Source of the DNA: Chimonanthus salicifolius
Lineage: Eukaryota; Streptophyta; Magnoliopsida; Laurales; Calycanthaceae
Length of the DNA: 64,000 nt
Direction: 5' to 3'
Assembly (NCBI GenBank): GCA_013350335.1
Contig: CM023535.1
Location: 27,496,617-27,560,616, forward strand
The position numbers and the translations under genes are program-made. Below the pieces are notes generated by a model. The model ran no database searches. It saw only the letters and a list, made by a program, of their open reading frames with translations, and was not told the origin of the DNA. This document shows positions 37,611 through 48,309 of this stretch, piece by piece (the stretch's first letter is position 1; each line of letters starts with the position of its first letter).

Positions 37611-37722
37611 CTTTCCTCCCTTAAGTAATAGAATTTCAACTAAAGAGTTTTCCCACCCGTAAACTCTTTCCTCCTTTAAGTCATCGAATTTCAACCAAAG
37701 ATTTTTCCCACCCATAAACTTA
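37611..37722. repeat. Two tandem 55-bp units in the F-box gene leader
   Basis: CTTTCCTCC(C/T)TTAAGT at 37611 and 37666, each followed by GAATTTCAAC(T/C)AAAGA and CCCACCC(G/A)TAAACT. The duplication lies just before the start codon at 37747 and probably within promoter or 5' UTR. Confidence 0.8.
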
Positions 37723-37746
37723 CTTGTCCACTAATTGAGTTCAGCA

Positions 37747-38560
37747 ATGTCTTCTTCTACTGCAGCTGCTACTTCAGCTCCAGGACTTTCAGCAGCTCCT
37801 CCATCTCCTCCTCCACCTCCATGGGAAGTTGTAAATCTCCTCTCCCACTACCTTGACCCAAAAACTCTGGCCACAGCCTCATGTGTCTGCAAGCCATGGT
37901 CCATGTCCATGTCCTCTGACCACCTTTGGAAGCCTCTCTGCCTCTCCCACCACCCTTCTCTCTCCTCTCTCCGCCTCATCGATCCTACCACCTCCTATCG
38001 CCGTCTCTTTGCACTCGGCTACTCTGCCTCCGAGCGTCGACTCCGCAAACCTTTGAAACCCCACATCTCCCTCTGCCACCTCGTCTTCACCATAGACATC
38101 TTTCACCGTAATTCGCTCGTTCACTCACTAGCCGTGGCAGGCGACGACCTTCACCAACAGGAGAATGGGTGTTTCCAATTTGAAGAGGACATTCAAGGTG
38201 CTGTAGTACTGCCGGAGAGTGGAGAAGGTCTGACGGTGGCATGGACGGTGGTGTTGAAGGGGTTGAAAGGGGATATTTCAGATGATAGATTGCAGAGGAA
38301 ATGGTAATTTGGTTGGGGGGAGTGAGAGATGGTTCTCAGAGGAGCTTCCCCCACCTGGGTGCTGTTCGGTGGTTGTGATGGGTGGCTCCGCCGCGAGCGG
38401 ACTATTGGCTGAGGTGGGGTTGAAGCTATGTGGTGGTGAAGAGAAGAAGAAGGTGGAGAAGGTGAGTTTGGGAGTTCTGAGTGTTCTGAATTGGAGGTAT
38501 GTGAGTGTGGAGGATGGGCTAAGATATCTACAGCATTTTCTTTATCCTTCCACTCTGTAA
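37747..38560 (+). CDS. F-box protein gene, single exon, with one apparent +1 frameshift
   Basis: From ATG at 37747 the frame encodes a Ser/Ala/Pro tail, then an F-box (about residues 23-60: PPWEVVNLLSHYLDP, ASCVCKPW, DHLWKPLC). The C-terminal half of the family continues in the next frame, from about 38267 to the stop at 38558-38560 (ERWFSEELPPPGCC; WRYVSVEDGLRYLQHF). The first frame alone stops at TAA 38305-38307. The switch falls at AAAGGGG (38266-38272), where one base fewer would give a continuous product of about 270 residues. F-box proteins act as substrate adaptors of SCF ubiquitin ligases through SKP1. From memory it resembles the At5g04010-type plant F-box proteins, unverified. It is either a recent pseudogene or a homopolymer error. 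The gene is intronless. Confidence 0.75.
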
Positions 38561-40178
38561 GGAGATATAATTCAGATAATTAATTTAAAGTAGATGAAAT
38601 TTTGATATTTAGTGATAATAATGAGAATTTATTAGAAAAATATTTTATTTACGAGTAGAGCAACATTTGTGTATTGTACAAGAATATATGGTTTGGACCG
38701 AGTTGATCCAATCGAGTTGATTATAATATTTTGAGTAAGAAATTGTCCCTCTTGTATGTATACAGATATCTACACTGGTAAGTAGATTTGAAATTTTGTT
38801 GAAATTTCACTTTTGTAGACTGCTTTCTCATGGCCATACTTGATAGAGCTTCTGTTTCCTTCATTTAAAATTGATTTTTTTTAGTTTTATTTTTTTCATT
38901 TAATCATGTCATTGTTATAATAAATAAATAAATAAGTTAAATGGTCCAATTGACATTTTATACCACTTTCAATATTGTAAGTTTGGAGTTTTCCCTTTTT
39001 AATATTAAGCTACTTAGAGCTAGTCTTTATTTATTTATTTTAATATGGTCAATTTTATATGTGGAGCCTATTTTGATAAATCTCAAGATTAATTGCATAA
39101 TCAGCTATTTACGATATATAATAAGGAGTTACTCATATTACATACTTAAATATTGTACTTTTTTCAGGTGTACAGTTGAAACTCTTATCTCAAAATATAA
39201 ATTATTTTTTATTAAAAATAGATGAAGTTATATTATTTTAAAAAGGTTAGTCTTGACTTCAATTTCTCTAAGTTACTTTTTATAAAAAAAAATATTAATT
39301 AAATTAGTATATAGATTGAAAAATTTACACGTCTCATTTTTGAGATAAATAATAAAAATAAATTCAAATTATATAGTTTGAGTCGCGCCCTCGAGAATCA
39401 ACTAGTCGTGCTTTATTGGCAAACACGTGGCATGAGCCACTTCTGTAAAAGCAATTACCGGTGGTAGCCGGTTCCTTGAAGGGACTTTTCCTTGGTTTCT
39501 CTCTTCAGTCCTCAGTTCCTCACAGTCCCACACTCGTAAGGGAGCGGGCGAGTGAAAGCATTTACTCATTAGCCACGAGAAATATGAGGGGTTGATTTCG
39601 TGGTTAAAATCTCTCTTTATTTGATAGATGAGTTTTTTTCTCAATATAAGAATTTTATAAATAACAAGAATCCAAGTCAGCAGTCTATTAGATAAAAAAG
39701 TGGTCACTGGATATTTTTTTAGTGTTATGATATTATATATATTAAATTTGTTTACGTGTTATATTATTATTAGATCACTGGACTCTTTTTTTTCCGTGTC
39801 ACATTATTGATGCGTCTCACTTTCATTCATTTTCGAAGCACATGAATCTTTTGAACTTAAATTTAGAAGAGAGAATAGTAATTGTTATGACAAATTAGAT
39901 TTACCACAATTTAAATGAGTTTTCATGTTTTTTAACCAATTTATAGTTTTTCTATCTTTCAAATTCATTGTATAAGATGTGTCCGGGCTGAATTTTGTGC
40001 ATTCAATTTATCTCAATACTCTCTCTATCTCATTTTAGTTATCTCACTTTAAAATTTTGAATCCTTTAAGAAAAGGTTTTCAAAAAACTTATGGACTTCT
40101 TTTCAATATTCTGTAACGATAGACTTACTATTTTTGTCTCATCTCCTTTGAAAAAAAATGATTGATGTACCTTCACAT
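38561..40178. other. AT-rich region downstream of the F-box gene
   Basis: No accepted gene. A more balanced patch at 39385-39600 carries a reverse open frame of about 100 codons (39402-39707) with no recognisable domain, which I do not call. Confidence 0.4.
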
Positions 40179-40571
40179 TTAATATTGGCTCGGGATTCAG
40201 ACACCTCCATTTTCTGCGAGCAGACACCGTATTTCGAATTTTTAGTGAAAATTACGTTTTTGCCCTTTCGTATAGAATCGTGCGATTGAACAAACAATTC
40301 ATTTTCGCTTCAATCGATCGATGTTAGAAATATAGAATCATACGATTGATCTATGGGATCATGCGATTGATCCCTTTTTTCTCGCTCAGTTCAGCAACGG
40401 TGCAGGATTTTCCGGACTTTCCTCAACGGTTCCTTTCCCTTCTCTTCCTCTATATTTTCCTCCTCTTTCTCTCCTCTTCTTACAGGGTTAGAGAGAGAGA
40501 GAGAGATGGTAGTGGACGTCGAAGAGGAAGGAGTGATGGCGATAGATTTCTTCTGATCGTATACGGACGAG

Positions 40572-41134
40572 TGGGCGTCGAAAATGATTTCTTTCCATTT
40601 CGTAAGAAGCTTTCTTTAGGGAAAACTTTACAGAGGTAATATGCAGCTACAACATAGAAATTTTCTTCAGAAAAGCGCATTATGTAGGAAATGAAACACA
40701 ATTCTAATGGAGAAAAAAATTCTTCAGAAAATCTTGGGATGAAGTAAAAAAACAGCTCCAACAGAAAGAAGTTTTGTTCAAAAACACTTATAAGAACCAA
40801 AAAGCAGCTCCAACTGATGTGTGGATGAATCAATTAAAACTTTTGCAGAGCATGCCTCATTTTTCCCCATTTGATAATTTGTTCACTTTCAAATCCTTTC
40901 TAAATACCCCCAAATCAAAGAACTTTTCAGCCCCGATCCTTGGGCCTTTCTCAAGGTAATCATCTCTCTTCCTCTAAACAATGCAGCATTTTTCTTTTTA
41001 AACTTATCTTCTTTTCACTTTCTATTACATTTGATCTACCTGGGTTTCTTCTGTTTTGCCGTAAATCTAAGAGGATCAAGTGTTTTTGTTGTGTCTCTTT
41101 CGTTTTACAGAGGTGAGGATCGAGTGGCGTGCGG
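40572..41134 (+). other. Interior of the TIR element; possible captured exon
   Basis: A splice-like acceptor (TTTTGCAG, to 40848), an open stretch with ATG at 40852, a donor (CTCAAG/GTAATC at 40955/40956) and an acceptor (TTTACAG, to 41110) can be read. The open frame encodes MPHFSPFDNLFTFKSF and ends NFSAPILGPFS before the donor. This exon-intron-exon look inside a TIR element is what a Pack-MULE gene capture would leave. The parent gene is unknown to me. Confidence 0.35.
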
Positions 41135-42024
41135 CTCATCCGTATACGACCAGAAGAAATCCGTCGCCATCACTCCTTCCTCTTCGACGCCCACTCCCAT
41201 CTCTCTCTCTCTAACCCTTTAAGAAGAGGAGAGAAAGAGGAGGAAAATATAGAGGAAGAGAAGGAAAAGGAACCGTTGAGGAAAGTCCGAAAAATCCTAC
41301 ACCATTCCTGAACCGAGCGAGAAGAAAGGAATCAATCGTACGTGTAACGCCCGGCCCTTTTTCACCCGCTTTCCGAAAATCAGAGTCTATTTTTTTTTGA
41401 AATAGAAGAGTGAGAGAGGGCGCGGACGCCACGACGCGAGTTAAGTCCGAACTTCTAAAGCCCGGCCCTTAACTGGCCAACCCCACGCGTGCGCGGAGCT
41501 AAGTCCACGAGAACGGTTCACGCGTAGGAAGTAAGCTCGCGGATTATAATTATTGCGGAACATCATGATAGAGTCTATCCTACTGGTTTTTAGATAGAAG
41601 GGAAGATACAACATTGAATTACCAAAATGCCCCTAAATTCATAATTATATCACAAAATGTAATCGTCCATAAGTAACGTCCAAACCATCGCAAGAATGTA
41701 AACTTATACAACCCGACAAGCTAAGTTACTTTCAAATTACATCTCCAAAATGTAAACGTAAATAAAACTAAGACTGCACTGCCCAAGCTCCTAAGCTTGG
41801 CTCCTGTCATGTCCACCGCTTCCACCATCTCCTGCGTCATCAGCTAGGGTAGAAGTAGGACGTTAGTCAACGCGCCCAGTAGGACTCCGAGTAGGGCTAG
41901 CACATGGATTAGTGATAACACACATACCGATAAAATAACATATAACAAAATAAGCATGTAATGAATGCTATGCCATGGGTGCTTATGTCATGTGTCCCAC
42001 CCATCATCCGTATGATCATACAAT

Positions 42025-42270
42025 GTATTATCCCCATGTCTGCTTCTCGGTCACCCCGACGGAGCATGGACTCCGGTTATAGCATAAGAGCTATCCCCAT
42101 GTCTGATTCTCAGTCGCCCCGACGGAGCATGGACTCCCGTTATAGCATAAGAGCTATCCCCATGTCTGATTCTCGGTCGCCCCGACGGAGCATGGACTCC
42201 GGTTATAGCATAAGAGCTATCCCCATGTCTGATTCTCGGTCGCCCTCGACGGAGCATGGACTCCGGTTTG
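42025..42270. repeat. Four tandem ~63-bp units (LTR B)
   Basis: Inverse of the array at 32305-32530: CCCCATGTCTG(A/C)TTCTC(G/A)GTC(G/A)CCCC, then GACGGAGCATGGACTCC. Spacers differ from copy A (ATAGCATAAGAGCT here). Confidence 0.9.
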
Positions 42271-42790
42271 TTTATTTTTTTCTGCCCATGCCATGCATGA
42301 GATGTACGTGCATTATGCTATGTAGTATATAAATAAACCATAATTTTGATATCCCATACATAGCCATATAATGCATACTATTAAATATAATCCATATGAT
42401 TCACAACTTAAAACTCATCATAAGATAAATCATAATCATAAATCCATCATAAACCAAATCAAAATAATTTAAAACACCATCACATATCCATCGCTTACAA
42501 AGAGGTAGGAATCCTACTGAATACCGTGTCGCTTTCCGTTACGCTTCCCGTTCGATAATCCGGTCGCCGATCGCGTACCGTTTGCGACGTCCGATACCTT
42601 ATTATATTTACCGAATCAGTCCATACGTCATCCATGATTAAGTCCCTAACTTAGCCCATTATCCATTGGTTTTAGACTCATACATAAATCCGATTTTGGC
42701 CAAATTTAAAATTTCGATTTGCGAGCCTAAAACACAGCATCTATCCGTTTCATTTAAATCATTCGTAATATCCGATTCCATGTCTAATTC

Positions 42791-42828
42791 CCATAGGGTT
42801 CGGCCATGTATTATGGCCGAATCTATGG
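42791..42828. repeat. Hairpin P6 in LTR B
   Basis: CCATAGGGTTCGGCCAT faces ATGGCCGAATCTATGG around a 5-nt loop (GTATT) with one mismatch. In copy A the matching site (31725-31741) keeps only one arm. Confidence 0.85.
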
Positions 42829-43278
42829 TTTTTCAATGTGGCACTTATTTACCGTTTTGCCATCCTTTCCTCCATGGTTAATCATCCATTCATTTATGTG
42901 CATTCTAAGTCCAAGATTCATTCATACTTAGGTCCCTTCAATCATGACCTAGCATCATAAAATCAGCCACCTAATATTTAATTTTTGAAAAACATTTACT
43001 CCCACACCTAATTCCATATTTTGGCCTAAGGTGTGGCCCACATATCATTTTTATAAATCCATCAAAATCTAGTATTCTTCTACATTATTTTCCATTTATT
43101 AAATCCACTAATCACTACCCATAAGGTTCACCTTTATGGATACCATTTTCAAAGACTTTTTGTCCCAAAATAATCCAATTTAAAATCACAAATCTTCATT
43201 CTTTTTGGCCCTTTAAAACCAACTCCTAGGCATTGATACATGCATTAACCTTAGCCTAAAATTGGTCAAAATTTGGGT

Positions 43279-43313
43279 CATGGGTTCGGCCATACACCAT
43301 GGCCGAACCCATG
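43279..43313. repeat. Hairpin P4 in LTR B
   Basis: A perfect 15-bp stem CATGGGTTCGGCCAT with loop ACACC. It corresponds to 31089-31123 in copy A. Confidence 0.9.
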
Positions 43314-43587
43314 ATGTTTCTTTCCCCATTTTTCTTGGTTTCATTTACCCATTTAAACATACCTCTAATGAAAATTAAATCATCCATTGATGTCATTCTT
43401 AGACCAATGTTTTTGTCCAAAGGACATCCATTTTTAAAATCAATAATCCTCATTCATTTCGGCCCTAAAAAATATCATACACTTTGTAAATCCATTTAAG
43501 TTTCATCATTAACTTAACATAATTTTCATTTCGTTTAACCACATATATAAAACATACTTAGCCCATGAATGACCTAAAGACATGGGT

Positions 43588-43622
43588 CATGGGTTCGGCC
43601 ATACACCATGGCCGAACCCATG
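43588..43622. repeat. Hairpin P3 in LTR B
   Basis: The same 15-bp stem and loop as at 43279-43313. It lies in a ~300-bp segment absent from copy A. Confidence 0.9.
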
Positions 43623-43933
43623 ATGTCTTTCCCTCATTTTTATCTTAGATTTTTAATTACATTTAAAATCCACTTCTACCACCCATCATTTCCTCATTAC
43701 CTCCAAAATTCAAAATTATTTACTCCACCACTTCCATCATTCTATTCTTATAAAAATAATTAACCATCACCATAGTTCCATAAAAAAAATCCTAACACAT
43801 CATTCATGGACTTCATCATAAAACTTTTTCCAAAAATTTGCCTACATTTAACCCTTGAAACCCTAACCATTCTCCATCATTTTCCAACCTTAAAAACCAT
43901 TATTTTAAGAACCCTAACCCTCATAATCACTAA

Positions 43934-43972
43934 CCATGGGGTTCGGCCACCTTGTATGGCCAAACCCTATGG
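43934..43972. repeat. Hairpin P2 in LTR B
   Basis: CCATGGGGTTCGGCCA faces TGGCCAAACCCTATGG, an imperfect stem. It corresponds to 30841-30869 in copy A. Confidence 0.8.
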
Positions 43973-44175
43973 TCCATGATTTCTTTAAAATATTATATTT
44001 CCAATATTTTGAGGCCACTTGGAATCATCTACATACCTCATAGTTTTCCTTATTTAACACCTTTAAAACTTACCAACTTTTCAATCATTTTAAAATCTTG
44101 GAATCCTCATAAAAACCATTAAGCATTCTCCAATATTCTAAACCATATAATCTCAATTAAATTACCCATCATCCA

Positions 44176-44214
44176 CCATGGGGTTCGGCCATGCTACATG
44201 GCCGAACCCTATGG
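44176..44214. repeat. Hairpin P1 in LTR B
   Basis: CCATGGGGTTCGGCCATG faces CATGGCCGAACCCTATGG across a 3-nt loop. Copy A retains only one arm at 30609-30627. Confidence 0.85.
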
Positions 44215-45808
44215 TCATCCATTCATTTAATCTATCTCTCTCTAAGTTTATCCATTTCTTAATCTTCCATTGATGGATCTTAGATCCAAGGCCCATGATG
44301 TTTTTGGCCATTATCTAATAAATGGATTCCAAAACTTAAAACCCTAAAAATTTAAATTTCTTGTTTAAAACATACTTACTATCCGACGACTCCTCCGGTC
44401 TTTGTCGCTCCCGTCGGCTTCCTTGGCCTCCTTTCTTCTTCCTCTCCTTGTTTGAACGGCTAGATGTGCTTGATCAATGGTGGGACACGTTTGGATCGGC
44501 TAAGGTAAATGCGGTTAGGTTAAGAGATAAAGAGAGTATGGAGATGAGGGAGAGATTTTCAAAGGTCTCGGTGGCCCAAAGCTTGCCTTCTCTTCTCTTT
44601 TCTTCTCTTCTCTTTCTAAGTTTTCTCTTCTAAGTTTTGTTTTCTTTTCCTTAGTGCATGGGACGTTTCTTGAGAGTGGAGACGATGGAGATAGTGAAAT
44701 GAGATGAGATATCATCTTTTGGTTAGTCTAGGTCATACTCCACATTAATTCCCCCACCAACCACCATTGCATTAATGGTGGTGGTTGGGATAAGACCACC
44801 ATTCAAGCCCATGGTTTTATTTTTGTGTTTCTTAGGAGTGGTTTGTGTTTGTTGGAGTGGTTTTGACTCCCTTTTGACCAATCCTTGGATTAGATTAATT
44901 AACTTAATTAATTTGATTATTAGGTTAAGTTAATTAATTCCTATCTAATCTAATTCCATTAATTTCCCTCTATAAGATCCACCCATGGTTGACTAAGTCA
45001 ACCATGGTGGTTGGCCCCACTATCCTTGGGTCCACACGCCACCTCCATGGGTGAGGTGGAGGTGGGCCCCATTTGGTCATACCATTTAATCTTGATACAT
45101 CTTAACTTAGATAATTTTATAATTATCTAATCCATTTAATTTATTTTAATTGGATTACCATTGGGTCCATGACCCAATTATATTCTTGTCTTACCCATTT
45201 ATCTTAGGGCTTATCTACTTTGGCCCATTGGGTCCCCTATGGCCCTTTGACCCAAATTGACTATCTTGACCCAATTACTTACCATTGACCAATTAAATGA
45301 ATTAATTCTAATTCATGGTCTATTGGGTAATCATTGGGCCTATGGCCCAATTAGATTCCCTCTTTGCCCACTTACTTTAGGGTTGGAACCGATTATTTTG
45401 ATCCATTGGGCCCCACATGGCTATCGGGCCCCCTTTGACCATCATTGACCCGCTTGGTCCTCATTGACTCATTAAATGGATTTCATCCAATCCATGGCCC
45501 ATTGGACCATTCTTGGACCCTTGTCCCAACTTTTGATCCATTTGGTATTCCATCATGTTAAAATTCAAATTAAAATCAATAAATGCCAAATATATATTGA
45601 TTCGAAAATTCGGGCTATTACAGCACGATCCCATAGATCAATCGCACGATTCTATATTTCTAACATCGATCGATTGAAGTGAAAATGAACTGTCTGTTCA
45701 ATCGTACGATTCCACGCGGAAGGGCAGAAACGTAATTTCCACTGAAAATTCGAAATACGGTGTCTGCTAGCAAGAAATGGGGGTGTCTGAATGCCGAGCC
45801 TTAATATT

Positions 45809-46189
45809 TACTCTCCCATTTAATGCACACATCTTGATATATTAGAACAACTAAATTCCATTTAATATAATAGAACAACTAAATTAAGACAAAGAAAGTA
45901 TAAAATAATTATTTGACTTTTAAATATGTCGATAGGCTTGCTATATTTTTGTCATTGTCATGTGAGATTGAACTGTCCTTTGAAAAAAATGATTGATGTA
46001 CCTTCACATTTAATATTTACTCTTCCATTAATGCACACATCTTCCATTTGAGTTTGGACCCTATTTAACCCAAGTGACGTGTTTCAAATCTTTCATATTC
46101 TATCATCCTATCTTATCGGCCGCTTCAGAGCCCTTAAAGTAGGAGCCCTAAAAGTAAGTGCTCAATTTGGGTATCGACTTATAATTTTG
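45809..46189. repeat. Duplicated host flank containing an unoccupied insertion site
   Basis: 45930-46040 repeats the sequence flanking the TIR element (GATTGATGTACCTTCACATT, then TTAATATT at 46010-46017, then TACTCTTCCATTAATGCACACATC). The local duplication predates the TIR element insertion. Confidence 0.75.
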
Positions 46190-46430
46190 GGCTCGGCATA
46201 TAGACACCTCCAAAATTTGCCAGCAGACACCGCATTTCAAATTTGAAGTGAAAATTATGTTTCTGCCCTTCCGCGTGAAATCAACTGATCGAACATGCAA
46301 CGCATTTTCGCTTCGATCGATCGATCTGAGGCGTATATGATCGATCGATCGATCAGACAGTTCATTTTGGAATCGATCGATTGATCCTAACATGAGATTC
46401 AATCGATCGGATGATCCCATGGGATCGTGC
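46190..46430. mobile_element. Left terminus of a second element of the same TIR family
   Basis: GGCTCGGCATATAGACACCTCC and the next ~230 bp align with the TIR at 40187 (CAGCAGACACCG, GTGAAAATTA, TTTCTGCCCTTC, CATTTTCGCTTC, ATCGATCGAT). It leads into the repeat and ORF region below. A matching right terminus was not found within the window, so the right limit of the element is unknown. Confidence 0.65.
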
Positions 46431-46960
46431 AATCGATTTTAACTGAGAGGTCGACATTTTGACAGTCGACCTCTCATTTCAAGATCGATCACACGATCTA
46501 TATAATCAATCGATCGATTGTATAGCAGTGTAAGATCAATTGCACGATCATAAAGGATCGTGCAATCTATTTTAACTGAGAGGTCGATAGTTTGACAGTC
46601 GAGCTCTAGTCTGAAGATCGATTGCATGATCCTTTGTGATCAATCGTTCGACTGTATGTTTAGGGTAAGATCGATCGCACAATCACAGAAATCGTGCGAT
46701 AGATCATAAACTTATATATAAGCCAGCGATCGAAATTTTCGCCCATTTCCCTTCGTTGTGCGATTGAAACCTGAGACCCTTTCTCTTCTTATTCTCCAAT
46801 CGATCGATCTACCCTTTTCTCTTCACCAAATCGACAGCACAATTCTCCAAATCGATCGATCTTGCCCTCTCCCCTCTTCCAAAATCGATCAATCTTGCCC
46901 TCTCCGAAAACCCTTTCTCTTTTTCTTTTCCAATCGATCGATCAAATCGATTCTCCCTTC
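46300..46960. repeat. Array of ATCGATCG and ATCGTGCGAT-type words
   Basis: The 4-bp palindrome ATCG/GATC recurs at very high density (GATCGATCGATCGATC near 46341). It includes two tandem ~127-bp units from about 46426 and 46555, each with GATCGTGCAATC, TTTTAACTGAGAGGTCGA and GACAGTCGA. The first has an 11-bp stem (GAGAGGTCGAC / GTCGACCTCTC, 46445-46475). Such subterminal words are typical of transposase binding regions, but that role is inferred. Confidence 0.7.
46713..46722 (+). promoter_or_regulatory. Candidate TATA box for the transposon ORF
   Basis: TATATATAAG lies about 300 bp before the ATG at 47015 and follows the word array. A CT-rich leader (46745-47010) follows. Placement only; no direct evidence of use. 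Confidence 0.4.
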
Positions 46961-48309
46961 TTCTACCCTTCCTTGTCCTCCAAACTGATTCTCCTTTACA
47001 CCCCCTCCTTTCACATGGCATCCCAAGAGTCTACATCGAGAAGGCGGAAGCCCAGGGTGACGGCTACAACGAGAGAGAAGAGACAAAGAGTGACGGAGAC
47101 ACCGACGGAGATGGAGACTGAGACTTTCGATCTCAACCAGTTCACCTCTTTGGAAGCGGCCACATTGTACCGAGAGGATTTGTACTCTCGGCCAATGATT
47201 TTTGGTAAAATCATTGACCTTAGCTTTTTTCCACCCTTTGAAAAAAGAATTCATGAATATATTGAGAGAATTGGTTGGGGCGAATTCTTGACAATAAAAG
47301 AGGATTTTTATCCTAAATTAGTAAAGGAATTTTATGCAAATATGTCCGAATATAGGGCGAGACATTCCATAAAATCCAAAGTTAAAGGGAGCGAAATTGA
47401 GATTTCAACTTCGGCACTGGACAAAATGTTTAAGTTTCCCAGTGCCACTACTGTGAAGTATGAATCAAATTCATGGCCCACCGATGTTGTTGGATTTGTT
47501 CCCTCAGAGGCCATGACCCAAATGTGTGGGCGGAGTGATAGTGTTAAAGCAGATAAGCCCACGCTGATTGAGTTAACCCTAGAAGTCCGAATTGTATATT
47601 ACATTATTAGGAAAAACATTTTACCTAGAAAAGGCCTTAGTAATCAGGTGTCATATTTTGATAGTTTCCTCATATGGTGCATTTTGAATTGCAAGCAAAT
47701 TGACATCTCCTTCATCATCATAAAACATATGGTTGCTTGCCGTAAGATGAGAAAATATAGCCTTACATACGGTTTATTTCTGTCTTACTTGTTTCGAAGA
47801 AAAGGAATTACCCTTCTCCCTGAAGAAAAAATAGCTTTGAAGAAGACCGATACATTGGATGCGTCTACTTTGGGCAAGATGGGATTCAAACTTGACAATG
47901 CTCCTATTGAGGTTGAGGCATTTGAGGGAGAGGGTGGTGCACTTGAAGTTGGGAGGGCATATGCACCTGAAGTTCAGGGGGTAGAAGCACTTGAAGTTCG
48001 GGGAGCAGAGGCACATGATACTAGAGTCAATACTATGTTAATTCTTGACAGCATTGAAAAACTGAATGAAAAAATTGATATCAAATTTACTGAGATGGAA
48101 GGAAGGCTTATTGGAAGGCTTGAAGGAATTGTTGATGAGAAATTGGCTGAGATGGAAGGAAGGCTTATTGGAATGATGGAAGGAATGATTGATAAGAAAT
48201 TGGCTGAGATAGAAGAGAGGCTGAATGAAAAAATTGATAAGAAAAATGGTGAGTTGGTTGTAATGACGACGAGAATGTTGAATAGTTTGGAGAATCAAAT
48301 GGTAGATAC

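Larger units (their letters stand above)
41343..45622 (-). mobile_element. 4.2-kb solo LTR, copy B, inverted relative to copy A
   Basis: It starts TGTAACGCCCGGCCC and ends CGGGCTATTACA, the inverse of copy A's ends. The flanking 5-mers are GTACG (41338-41342) and GCACG (45623-45627), a target duplication with one change. It lies within the right TIR of the element at 40187-45800. It contains five hairpins against three intact ones in copy A, and four of the ~63-bp units (42025-42270). It has no coding domain. Confidence 0.85.
40187..45800. mobile_element. Mutator-like TIR element (~1.33 kb) split by a 4.2-kb solo LTR
   Basis: The left TIR 40187-40571 (GGCTCGGGATTCAGACACC...) is an inverted copy of the right TIR, found in two pieces: 41135-41342 and 45628-45800 (...GGTGTCTGAATGCCGAGCC). 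TTAATATT is duplicated at 40179-40186 and 45801-45808. The same flanking sequence with a single TTAATATT and no insert occurs at 45980-46040, so both edges are fixed. The 385-bp TIRs and 8-bp duplication fit a Mutator-like element better than hAT (short TIRs). The interior (40572-41134) lacks a transposase, so it is non-autonomous. It may hold a captured gene piece. Confidence 0.8.

Noticed and set aside
39402..39707. 101-codon reverse open frame
   Set aside because: No recognisable domain, no splice or promoter evidence, and AT-biased first half.
32305..42270. Regular repeats at 32.3 and 42.0 kb suggesting a CRISPR-like array
   Set aside because: Units are contiguous tandem repeats without unique spacers, in plant LTRs.
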